Shown piece by piece: positions 48,801-50,380 of a stretch of DNA of 50,380 nt. The DNA is from Aquisphaera insulae (lineage in GTDB: Bacteria; Planctomycetota; Planctomycetia; Isosphaerales; Isosphaeraceae): the NCBI RefSeq assembly GCF_011064615.1, contig NZ_JAALJH010000066.1, positions 1-50,380 on the forward strand. The letters run 5' to 3'. The notes under the pieces are model-generated. The model made no database searches and had not been told where the DNA came from. It saw only the letters and a list, made by a program, of their open reading frames with translations. Positions within the stretch are counted from its first letter, which is position 1, and each line of letters opens with the position of its first letter. Made by a program: the position numbers and the translations under genes.

Positions 48801-49671
48801 CGAGGTGGTTTCCCGGGCACCGCTGATCATCCGGGCGGCCGACGCGGTGCGTGTCGAGGGCCAGCCCAATCCCGCCTTCACCGCGACCATGTCCGGCTTC
48901 GTCCCCGGCGACGACCTCGGGACCGCGGTCGTCGGCGTGCCGGTCTTCTCGACGATCGCCACCGACGGCAGCCCTCCGGGCTTTTACCGGATCGGGATCT
49001 CCGGCTATGACGCGGCGAATTACGACATCACGTACGTGGACGGGACGCTCACCATCGTGACGCCGGCCTACGCCGCCCACGCCGCGTTCATCAGCTCGGT
49101 CTTCCAGGCGGTCCTCGGCCGGGATCCTCTCGCCGCCGAGCTGGACGACTGGGCGGGCCGGATGGACGCCGGGCTGGCCCCCTCGATCGTGGTCAACTCC
49201 GTCTTCGCCCTGACGGAACGCCAGCTCCTCTCGCAGCAGGGCCGGGCATCGGCCGTCACCCCCGCCGCGGTCCTGAACCAGGCCTACCTGGCGGAGTGGG
49301 AGGTCATCCGGATCAACTCGGTCCACCCGACCGGATCCGTCCTCTTCGTGACGTCCCTCTACAACCAGGTCCTGGGACGTGCCCCCCAGGCCGCCGACCT
49401 GAAGTTCTGGACGAAGGTCTTCAGCCGGGGATATCCGTCCGCACGGATCGTCCTGAGCTTCTTCCAGTCGGCCGAGCGGCGGATGATCGAGAAGGCCGGC
49501 CGGGCCCCCGGCTACTCGAAGGGCCAGGTGCAGTCCAACGCGCGGAATTCCTACCTCAACCTCATCCTCAGTCGCGGCAAGCACCCGAAGGGGCCGTTCA
49601 TCTACCGGTCGGGACATTCGGGATCCAAGACGGTTTCCTCCAACCTGCTCAGGCGCCGCGGCGGACTTTGA
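27805..49671 (+). CDS. Giant repeat-built surface/adhesin-like protein (7288 aa)
   Basis: One uninterrupted gene. The ATG at 27805 has GGAGAG upstream. The basic N-terminus leads to VERLEDRIHLSVAAS, a variant of the planctomycete LEPR-XLL motif thought to mark exported proteins. Approximate layout in residues: 373-769, five 80-residue repeats; 770-2230, beta-rich; 2230-2920, LktA-like adhesin repeats; 2920-3500, Ser/Thr/Ala-rich; 3500-4115, filamentous-haemagglutinin-like; 4115-4630, RTX-like lines (GGAGNDLLQL, GTAGNDTFTV); 4920-5270, glycine-rich; 5475-5810, seven-bladed propeller; 5815-5950, more RTX-like lines; 5990-6910, nine PKD-like domains; 6910-7000, Ig-like (Big_3 type); 7000-7090, MBG-like; 7090-7250, two DUF4214-like units (VLGRDPLAAELDDW, VLGRAPQAADLKFW). 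A basic tail follows. No enzyme domain is visible. The likely role is adhesion or a cell-surface layer; the secretion route is unknown. Confidence 0.9.
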   Translation: MLLGARLMARLHAMAGRDPKRSLVRRRVRSAGVIRRFEHFVSGVERLEDRIHLSVAASVSGNNVSLVGDGADDALTVSVNGGLLQFSVDGGQTYSQSFQDGGSARTVGAAAPLVIGVNLGGGSNSLTVTSALTSALSGNGGVLSDQGQGGGDTLVGPSSNSVWQITGPNSGTLNGSVSFSGVGNLTGGVGSHDQFVVGMAGSVSGQISGGGGGTDSLSFNGGSYAQETFQATGADSGTVTLGSKVLSYKGLTSIVASTTSTTISMITAGENESIGVVAAGSTQSTIRSMNSTPTFASVTFSNAGLTTLKITPGTKTTTLAVSPLGASFTAAINVTSSDTVRLASIAAPGGLTVNAANAIIAGPAIADQHRVPQSDWTPGATFAAVAPSSTTGQGQGMKVSIAVGASGTPVATITAFGTGYLPGDLVTFQPPDGHGTPVKLQVTGTPAIKQASVPTTFNAWTPNRPNPSVPASKTTGKGTGMVASIATDALGNPTVVVTSPGTGYLPGDSVFFNPPDTKGTPVLIEVTPVLTTPSPPAGFQAWTANQLWTTVPSSATSGTGTGMSAYIKVDANGNPTAFVHDLGTGYHVGDTVVFYPPDNVGDSITVTITSAINVQQVNVEWTPNSTFKALAQASTTGAGTGMTVDVTTDEQGEPALTLNAIGTGYQVGDSVTFDSPDNGAEPLSAVVTSLGTATQLAGASWTAGASFASVAASSSSGSGTGMTVKISVDSGGTPTAALISPGTGYKDGDTVNFLPPDGTGAALQIVVAGSLDQSEAAPVISTRTIAGGDPASAASTGNSGSITLQAPAITIGPGTKLLAQATGSYTPGDLFLSASAALDFTWAGALTPFKQEDVRATVAVTSAMLQGGNVSIFANATSNRFAGYDVFQDGLASYVAGKTVGNLSDPTDTTLTFTDRTPTTGATITRDRGSWISDGFAIGQQIIAAGSRYNDNVTFTVAQISPTVLTLSSADFLKAETDTGTVVVKQLLSSVLPQDLPIVAKDQSGNTISPGTLIRPGDLLTGLGQQIQLFGLFPVFEGLVAKATTSVLITGSTTIIASKAVDIESASTAQAKVSTPSFILGAAYADSEGRATTTIGSGVQILAGGQFTLKSAVTNTMEAEVNITGGTVFPNSTYLANGFANRAQSVAFKIPGPAISVAYGKAISESVTEIQAGAQITALGVVIGSTNVNDFRVNTASIVMAPGLYNPKNQTGSGNNQGSGVAVSISDVSSSSKSQVDGSVTTTGGAASVTSESENEYNNTIAETVVRQRPILEDIGVLNKIGNDYNFAAGGVRQKTGLLGIGAGVAVANSTNRADAHIGATATFAVRGKPADGSTPAVAGDLTVEASATDTFRSSAIGAGLSKSEIAIGGAVSDAHESNQAFASIDSTVGVNATGKTEVSANALIPRTILPIEDYNKLKQFFVNETQSSLPSVSHVGLNGQTLDAVDSFLSRFQLAVGLLGDISVYLQPTLGAPETITTTYVGAASESGDEDAQTKTPSRLSVSGSVNLLTMNNQAAATIGAGAKVNLDPSFESSTQSVEVTSSATTNAINAGGFTAIPTILVPTEHGEASVGGTFVYLDFTNASKAAIGAGAVVHAEEDVDVTSTTNDFLVNLTKQGGAGHSFGVEGGVAFTSLANTNLAYIDSSATVQAGKDVTVRADQTLFGVLITGAYSLAPIGVGASVAWNRLSNDTEAFIGNPTPATPQAVAGSVSAGENVSVTSTTDEKIFIVSLAGSVGSGGGHHANEGEGTGNGTGSLSGESNPSGSPSGSSGSNSVLDGANIIEDVLDLNQGGPSASEPEANASPASNPASGQGSQYGLNISGAVTINDLHDDATRAFISDGVTVNAGQTLTVSATTTLLDVAISGAIAAYMQAGEEGGASASAAALAGSFTWNNFAADSNGRQREASAYTKNVTLHAVTTNVTATSTDQVYTFAAGGAGTSFNANTAASGALAGSVGLNQFDIKTVAGLLDRTILKATSDIAPQTVSITANGNVRLISADGGVAVSGKVGIGAAIDVGILKNTVVASIGPAADIEPTGNVQVVARGNEYVVSVGGSLALGTQGLGLVGGAAAQRITTDVRAYVDSGATVITAGSLMVSADDSLTAIIVGGGLGAGDKAGFGLAAGVGVISQTVEAYVATNAVIVAKGNGQALTTPTGDLTGQGLLIDAVGKENLTTVGAAGAGGLMFGIAGSASVNTIDNTVLAWIGQGTTVNAGINDLAAGQSVQVNAAQTLDALHVGGSLALSFTSGGESGGLAGSIGVGVAVDLINGQTKATIDGATVESKGDVNVTAAELATVFALAIGGAVAISGGGGGGTAIGFAGAGSGMVIKNDTEAGIQGKARVRSTSGKVRVNAKDTSTITANGGGVGIGVGIGGSGGAGVGFSLGAAVAVNKVFNTVKSFVTSSQVTAGQGVSVTSNEAATIKALTIGGAVAVASGSNGVAIGVAGSYSYNTIKNDVEAQVVGTTAAPTSIEGGSGPVTISATDVSQVTANGGGVGIGVAISGGTAVGVTLGLSAATNDVENVVKAYVEGATVATTGTSSGITVQATETPTISALTIGGAIAVGGGGEVGGGVGLAGAGSGNTIKDTVDAHVAASSTVTVRGSGPILIAAADSPTVTANAGGVGLTVGGSGGVGVGVSAGVGYASNTIQDPAVRAYVDHSTVSSASGDIGVMATVVSTISTLSIGGALAVGIGANGGASISVAGADVENSIRNDVEAYVSNGGSLAASAGAARVLATDTTNVTAGAGGVGLGISGGSAAGVGVAVGFAELSTNVANTVKATFVNATVSASGPAADGGTAGVQVKATESVTINAQALGGAAAISGAGGVAVSAAGAGANATTTTANDVEAFVQGGSVTTTGSGDILVQATDTRNLTAWGVGGAVSVAAGGEFAGTLAIGIGFATNRVNDTVRAYLSSATASSAGALTVNASGSTTAEAKANAASISAALSSVSVALSGGGATATNAIGSTGNIVDAHISGAGANAKSTIKAAGAVGVTASNAVTSTATVGILDLAIGIFGASVGVATTSSSDASSVSAGLDNADLTAGSLQVSGTATDTTTSTANATAVTVAIGGSGVGGTATATVSPVVHTTVGQGTSVQVTGAISVASSSTLNVQAVSNGSAFGLVGVGICSATTTIGGSTSTDVLGGARLNSSGQLPSAVTSVGATSSQSAATSSVGTTGGLGAGGSSTSTTNVQRAVEASVGDGANLSGYSVSVTSSNTTTKALATSTNSSSGGIASGNPTSTVTLSNSSAATFGTGSSGASASANGGGFTLDALSEDDSVTATTSATGGGFIKFAQANSTTTLTDPATATVGARSVITAPFGAILVRSRTGTSADADASASGGGVGVSGKSTATGSVTSSATTAVNTGASLSGQSVQVAAQGGTQRSAVVKATTSSAGVGASTNATATLTPTYSSSLTIAGGTSLAGTNSVTLLADTGSPSLTVQSSSSSSDVGASTNSTASNIGTISASLTTAAGSKIAAGSLVVTANTGTPALSTVADRNGAFIDTGSSGNTQTVPIAGAIQFNSDVTLNAPGPRLTIDAGGNAVVQSGVTFSSTASQISVDNIPAGAGGLASATLGTPGNGSGQISGNASFHLNPSAAAVLIQNLSAKELLLHDIADQVSTASPTITVSSASTGGFHYTSNIGPATGTAVRIASEAGANVILAGSILDPLGSVTIGVASRTGGGGGGVLASGTRALIQTASVNLASGDGAIGSAANPVKVQLIQAGQSTPALTATAKGDVTLSAAGQNRTTSPFSASGVLSGATVNLSLGDTELVSGQTSSGTTSGSYSFTSPSISGPLTINAGTGAAVNVALSATGSLNVQSVYSRFGDVSLSATDSLLDAAGSAATDVIGNNIALTAGAGIGTSQAPFKINSAHAAAGTVSLTAAQDINVRETAGDLSLRLAQSTSGDLNLTSAGQILSGGAAGAVVLVGPRASLVAAQGIGSVSTPLEAQIRSLSAKAGAGGLWLDNSGGLTVGAGLLASGLTASGPIVVRSTGDMIADADVSSAADVRLVPNLAPAGGETFTLKDGRTLRSTAGAITIDAAGNITLAASSTIAAAGKLAILGELHGGASGSTVIHVAGSITASGATIAVGDGTGSIFLDRLPGGVPTTVLGGAGNDLLQLTGSPSSENYTISKTQVLTTAPGGPVAITYSSIRSLTILGTAGNDTFTVNGTSAITTIECGAGDNALTVNAAAQGGQAVLNAPLIFLGGAGTNSVRVNGTGLGDRLVLANEPNVLDGADLYGGGLQLRYVNVATLALNTLGGASTVDVLGTYARTTITTGDGDNAILLGGLGPAAASQAIAIPTLAGPARVFNADETLAQFKKPLAIQGGGGNNSLVVDDSLDVNTRYPTLKPASIADLIDAPGATLSFTGISALTLNLGAGGTAALPQVLTVADTFGVSAARLAAHPEDGVFVTAGSGITNVEITGTSAPMTVTGFGTGDTILFDAHLQTKSMTGIQLLQGPTTSQAVVTGMGSIGKVTFGGFASANLDLGSGSDAITINENVPAAFLIKGNGGDDTFRVEGIGTGSTMILGNAGINTVRVVIPGDPSGFDQGHLANLQVSVQTLIVDNQANSAPVSWLASNGELSGNGAGVLSTDGADTIQILGGTGKNTLGITSNAGPADVTLNRDRVTLIAGQNVLESSGYGSYSATLANIQFSSLGAASASYTEAGFTLQSTGTNGLVPDNNVGTSVKAADASNVFTLATADSTAAGSGLFSLYAISLRLVSGTTPRTLTFTGKTANGQTVVQSFTVRTTGTFQTFAFPTSFAALEAVSWTPGVTAATNIVAIETSPAVAATPSPAAVPPTSPTTHPLTITFDTLHQWIVVHDQTTNQDSTLSAGQSFNGTVFYVQAIGNGVLQYRFAGDLDIPANSTVTATGQYAVSLYAANDVNIGAGTSIDVSAYLTTAGVGGGNGGGQVTGGNGGGGGNGGSIIANGGAGSSEEGSPGTSGSTGSTGNAGNPGTTGSTGTSGLNTTGGTGAGGTAGTSGAGASPGGAGGAGGEGGDDGSFFSPGGYGGGGGYNGSNGNSPTLGGGTGGGGGGGTNPGTNGLLISGGSGGGGGGSGGGGGGGSGGGGGGGGGGGGGGDTITSTYGGGGGYGNYGGTGGTGGTGGSGGVGGAGGGAIEILANGVINVGAGVGLNARGGDGQAGTSGSGGSGGSTGGAASSGGSSAGGSGDPPSDTRGGTGARGESGFSASGGGGGGGGGGGTGGSGAGGGGGGTGGGGAGGTIKLFATALNASGGSVNTSGGAGANAGGSGRLILGSNVAGGTPAATGAQTYSTTGMVAVNPYLSNSPSTPRIAGVSGGAEVYGLVPQGSLLTALLDSTGVKTALANAPSNALATVLREAIPAGFTQYAGYDLVLFVNLTDNALASPTMGLSPSANPSFAPALAVGGVLSNPLFGGSGQSQIIAGLPANAVWATLVPTGSAESVNASLGGSIVPITAQSLAAGGFQYITSLRSPDPSAYSLPGLQAVAVSPDGKSVYAVNSAQGALVVANASDLSQRQAFLDRTAGVTGLAGADAVIVSPDGANVYVASPTDHTIAIFSRDGLGNLTFVGNTSAGGVSVYASLAIDATGTHLYAAGSSGISVLSRTSNGALTQTKGPLAWGGYSGLVSLAVSRDGSYLYALDQAGATLVVYNASDLSVAATFSGTSQGLDGASSVAVSPDDQYVYVTGQTNGTLAVFQRSGATFKAFQVVQEGVAGARGLIGADSVATSPSGHDIYVTSGTQDTLAIYGRQDDGTLVLEQVIRGTLGLDQPSSLALSGGADGGVFVASQAGAGTLHGGLASFRPVSGGSPKPSTLDVRHTAMDTLNLTLGDADNFVTETRAATVATLNIQAGNGSNTVLLQDPAGTTTVQLGNGYNVVTAHPTTANTNLSIAVGDGRNFVLLESAAAGDMIGVTLGTGDNVVQVGGSRLDPTSRVTLTGNTGYDTLLFDASNRPINPSVPEIPSGSVQVIGGYGIVGYTDFSNIPGFVGATIDTGGPYTITAGSNLTLNGAATPATSTQILNVAWDLQGDGSYGDAIGLTPTLTWSRLAALGLGSPGTYKIGLRVESTTNTVDEFTTLTVANAAPAVTLTAGSPTTVGQPYSIQFSAVPVTADPILGWIVAWGDGTTDTLPSDATSASHEYSLGGAVTVQATAIDANYTPSQIAAYSASAPVQVQYGASSIDAGGPYVIQAGGGLILTATSLGTPTAAAWDLTGSGLFNDGTASFQNVAGVETAQVTLSWSALEALGINIPEILSNVRVRVSYSDSSVATSAPTSLTILDTPPTATFTASPAQKGGTATVAFTGSTSVASGVVAAGFLYSYDFDDDGTFEIAGSTTPSAGVPADLLAHSGSHVIHGRIADTFGGYTDYETTLTIANIAPTVTAGPNQTVAAGTLVTLGAAGFHDPGYSTSDHLEAFTASINWGDGKVEPGILSVTNGGPGVPTTGTISGSHLFAPGNTYVVTISVTDNEGLSGQATFQVVVGAPVVTVSTGPDATADVGALFDLSSLTFTDLGAPTTYTASIDWGDGTPLQTVPASAISGPGTPTDLGSVGGSHRYGRPGPYQVIVTVTDGYGATGRGAFGVTVQDVPPIVDPIADIPGGLNVPIQAVASFSAPGFPANGSSPGFTATIDWGDGSSGPAAVVVTLGSAGVPTIGTITATHTYSTNGNHRATLTLVDDQGEQATATFNVVDVPPTIVAPPQSGAAEGSLFVLSGVSFSDTGFTSGGAVATFTAVVDWGDGSSSPATLSVRQGGPGRSTTGTISASHVYQTFGSFPIAIQVIDSAGVSALATTSAPIRNLPPTADLLPIRSFVPGRILTLTDTFGDPGLLDTHSATIDWGDGTTTRVDRDSTYILNGQTGRFLIEPTATSPGILTVGHVYQDSDTHFVTLTITDNGGLSVTVGQTYTPPVATVAKLTQTVDRPIYGQSQQFVLVLTPATPGPVPTGTVQFFIDGNPMGVPASLIRGRAVSPSLGTISAGTHRITASYSGDGVYASHDSGPLSEVVSRAPLIIRAADAVRVEGQPNPAFTATMSGFVPGDDLGTAVVGVPVFSTIATDGSPPGFYRIGISGYDAANYDITYVDGTLTIVTPAYAAHAAFISSVFQAVLGRDPLAAELDDWAGRMDAGLAPSIVVNSVFALTERQLLSQQGRASAVTPAAVLNQAYLAEWEVIRINSVHPTGSVLFVTSLYNQVLGRAPQAADLKFWTKVFSRGYPSARIVLSFFQSAERRMIEKAGRAPGYSKGQVQSNARNSYLNLILSRGKHPKGPFIYRSGHSGSKTVSSNLLRRRGGL
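28921..30110 (+). repeat. Five tandem repeats of about 80 residues (GTGY-GD-PPD type)
   Basis: Each unit opens with a W-T-P/A segment, has a (G/S)xGxGM centre and closes with GTGYxxGDxVxFxxPD. The GTGY codons lie near 29053, 29304, 29551, 29788 and 30028, giving periods of 237-251 bp. Sequence between the anchors has diverged, so this is an old duplication. Similar GSGY-GD strings occur in phage tail and adhesin proteins (family memory only). Confidence 0.88.
34480..36590 (+). repeat. Adhesin-like superrepeat, period about 384 bp (128 residues)
   Basis: The anchor (A-N/G-x-GGVG followed by a Gly/Val-rich strand) recurs at 34891, 35278, 35662 and 36040, with a weaker copy at 36436. Spacings are 387, 384, 378 and 396 bp. 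Each unit has two related halves: an ALTIGGAxAV half and a GGVGxGVxxGG half, each followed by N-T-V/I-K-A/D-x-V-x-A-Y/H. The pattern resembles the repeats of Fusobacterium LktA-type filamentous adhesins and predicts a beta-solenoid. Confidence 0.8.
42560..43620 (+). repeat. PE_PGRS-like glycine-rich low-complexity stretch
   Basis: About 350 residues are dominated by GG, GGX and GSGG runs, with GTGGTGGTGG-type triplets and an almost pure Gly stretch near 43010-43100 broken by short islands such as DTITSTYGGG. Codons are nearly all GGC, GGG and GGT, so the DNA is also a GGN-type repeat that may slip. It separates the beta-solenoid half of the protein from the propeller and PKD half. Confidence 0.92.
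44230..45230 (+). other. Seven-bladed beta-propeller domain in the giant protein
   Basis: Seven blades of the YVTN/lactonase (SMP-30-like) type are visible, each with a core such as AVSPDGKSVYAVN, IVSPDGANVYVAS, AIDATGTHLYAAG, AVSRDGSYLYALD, AVSPDDQYVYVTG, ATSPSGHDIYVTS and ALSGGADGGVFVAS. It is probably a binding module; no catalytic residues were recognised. Confidence 0.85.
45770..48530 (+). repeat. Array of nine PKD-like domains
   Basis: Domains of about 90-100 residues follow each other. Six carry the PKD hallmark WGDG (for example ASINWGDGK, ASIDWGDGT, ATIDWGDGS, VVDWGDGSS). Three others have related WDLxGDG/WDLTGSG/YDFDDDG strands. Most end in an SHxY/THTY strand and an A-P-T or P-P-T linker. 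PKD arrays usually act as spacers or carbohydrate/protein-binding stalks on the cell surface. Confidence 0.88.
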
Positions 49672-49720
49672 CCGGGAGCCGCGGGGCGGTGCGATGAAGT
49701 GCCCGTGTTGACGTCGCGTG

Positions 49721-49751
49721 CGGTCTGGGGGGAACTCGACTCGCCAGACCG
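49721..49751. terminator. Hairpin between the convergent giant gene and methyltransferase gene
   Basis: CGGTCTGG (49721-49728) and CCAGACCG (49744-49751) form a perfect 8-bp stem with a 15-base loop, 50 bp after the giant gene's stop. No T tract follows in either direction. It may act as a terminator for one or both convergent genes, but this is weak. The remaining sequence to 49902 shows no gene. Confidence 0.3.
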
Positions 49752-49902
49752 TCGAATCCCGGGCCCGTCCGACTCGGCTCCCTGCGCGGACGGGGGGAAC
49801 CAGACCCCGAGGATGAGGCTCGAGCCGGGTCGAGCGGGGACCGTGATCGCGACGCGGCCCACGCGACAGTCGCGGCAGCCGGGAACACAACCGGCGCGCC
49901 CG

Positions 49903-50380
49903 CTACAGGCCGCCACCCGGGATCAGGTGGCCAAGGACCGCTCCGATCGTGTGGGCCTCGCCCCGGCGCACCATCACCGTCCACCCCGACGGGTTCCCCC
50001 AGTACTCGAAAACGTCCCAGCCGCCGCGGGCGGCGAATGACCGCACGGCCTTGCCGACGGCGAAGCCGGGGTGATGGGCGTCGTGGAAGGCGATCGCCCG
50101 GCAGCGATCGGCGTAGAGGTCGAGCCAGCGCAGGGTCTGGGCCTCGGTGTGCGGATCGGTGTCGATGTGGAGCAGATCAATCGACTCCCACCGCGCCACG
50201 ACCGCCGGATCGCCGGCATCGCCGTGGATGAAGACGAACCGCGGGTCGTCGATGCCGTGGGCGTCTTCCAGGTCCACGCCCCAGACCGTCCCGCCGGTCG
50301 CTGCGACCCCCTCCAGCAAGGCCCGCGTGCTCGACCCCCGGCGCACGCCCAGCTCCACCACGGTCGTCGCCGCCAGGTCA
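49903..50380 (-). CDS. Class I SAM-dependent methyltransferase (5' truncated by window edge)
   Basis: The frame runs off the right edge with no stop or certain start; 158 residues are visible. The SAM-binding motif I reads VVELGVRRGSSTRALLEG near the edge. WGVDLED follows with the acidic residue after strand 2, then FIHGDAGDP and IDLLHIDTDPHTEAQTLRWL, the Methyltransf_24-type strand 4. IAFHDAHHPGFAVGKAV also fits that type. The C-terminus is short. Such enzymes often modify sugars, lipids or small molecules; the substrate cannot be told. The gene converges on the giant surface-protein gene and shows no functional link to it. Confidence 0.85.
   Translation of the reverse strand, partial: DLAATTVVELGVRRGSSTRALLEGVAATGGTVWGVDLEDAHGIDDPRFVFIHGDAGDPAVVARWESIDLLHIDTDPHTEAQTLRWLDLYADRCRAIAFHDAHHPGFAVGKAVRSFAARGGWDVFEYWGNPSGWTVMVRRGEAHTIGAVLGHLIPGGGL

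Overview
The window looks like chromosomal DNA from a planctomycete, most likely of the Isosphaeraceae type (inference from gene content; no database was searched). The reasons are the very GC-rich sequence, very long exported proteins rich in TPR, WD40 and beta-repeat domains, several caspase-fold proteases, an LEPR-XLL-like N-terminal motif, and a C-terminal DUF4214-like module on a giant surface protein.

Layout. (1) Positions 1-660 are a scar region. It holds the C-terminal end of an IS-type transposase, a GAGAC microsatellite and a decayed fragment of a GH13 gene. (2) Positions 686-14746, minus strand, hold four consecutive genes whose products all carry a caspase-superfamily protease domain and an export signal: a WD40/TPR caspase (first in transcription order), a small Tat-exported caspase, a caspase with a DUF4384-like tail, and a TPR-CHAT protein. 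All four keep the His/Cys dyad and none has a visible NTPase domain. (3) Positions 15090-20455, minus strand, hold a GH13 branching-enzyme-like protein, an odd membrane protein with split acyl-carrier-like segments, and an exported GH2 beta-mannosidase. (4) A multi-hairpin repeat element lies at 20564-20729. (5) Positions 20819-27279 hold an exported GH125 exo-alpha-1,6-mannosidase (minus), divergent from a tight plus-strand set of FHS-type MFS sugar transporter, ROK sugar kinase and exported GH92 alpha-mannosidase, closed by a clear intrinsic terminator. (6) Positions 27805-49671 are one uninterrupted gene for a 7288-residue repeat-built surface protein. (7) The window ends in a truncated SAM methyltransferase gene on the minus strand.

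How the genes fit together. Regions 3 and 5 read as a mannose-glycan utilisation locus. GH92, GH125 and GH2 would remove alpha-1,2/1,3-, alpha-1,6- and core beta-linked mannose outside the cytoplasm, the MFS protein would import the sugar, and the ROK kinase would phosphorylate it. Region 2 is the best candidate for an undescribed system: an extracytoplasmic set of caspase-like proteases coupled to WD40 and TPR protein-binding modules. It is flanked by the intact GH13 gene on one side and by a same-orientation relic of that gene's 3' end on the other, so the roughly 14.5 kb cluster sits between direct repeats. The giant adhesin-like gene combines five 80-residue repeats, LktA-like adhesin repeats, a PE_PGRS-like glycine stretch, a seven-bladed propeller and nine PKD-like domains.
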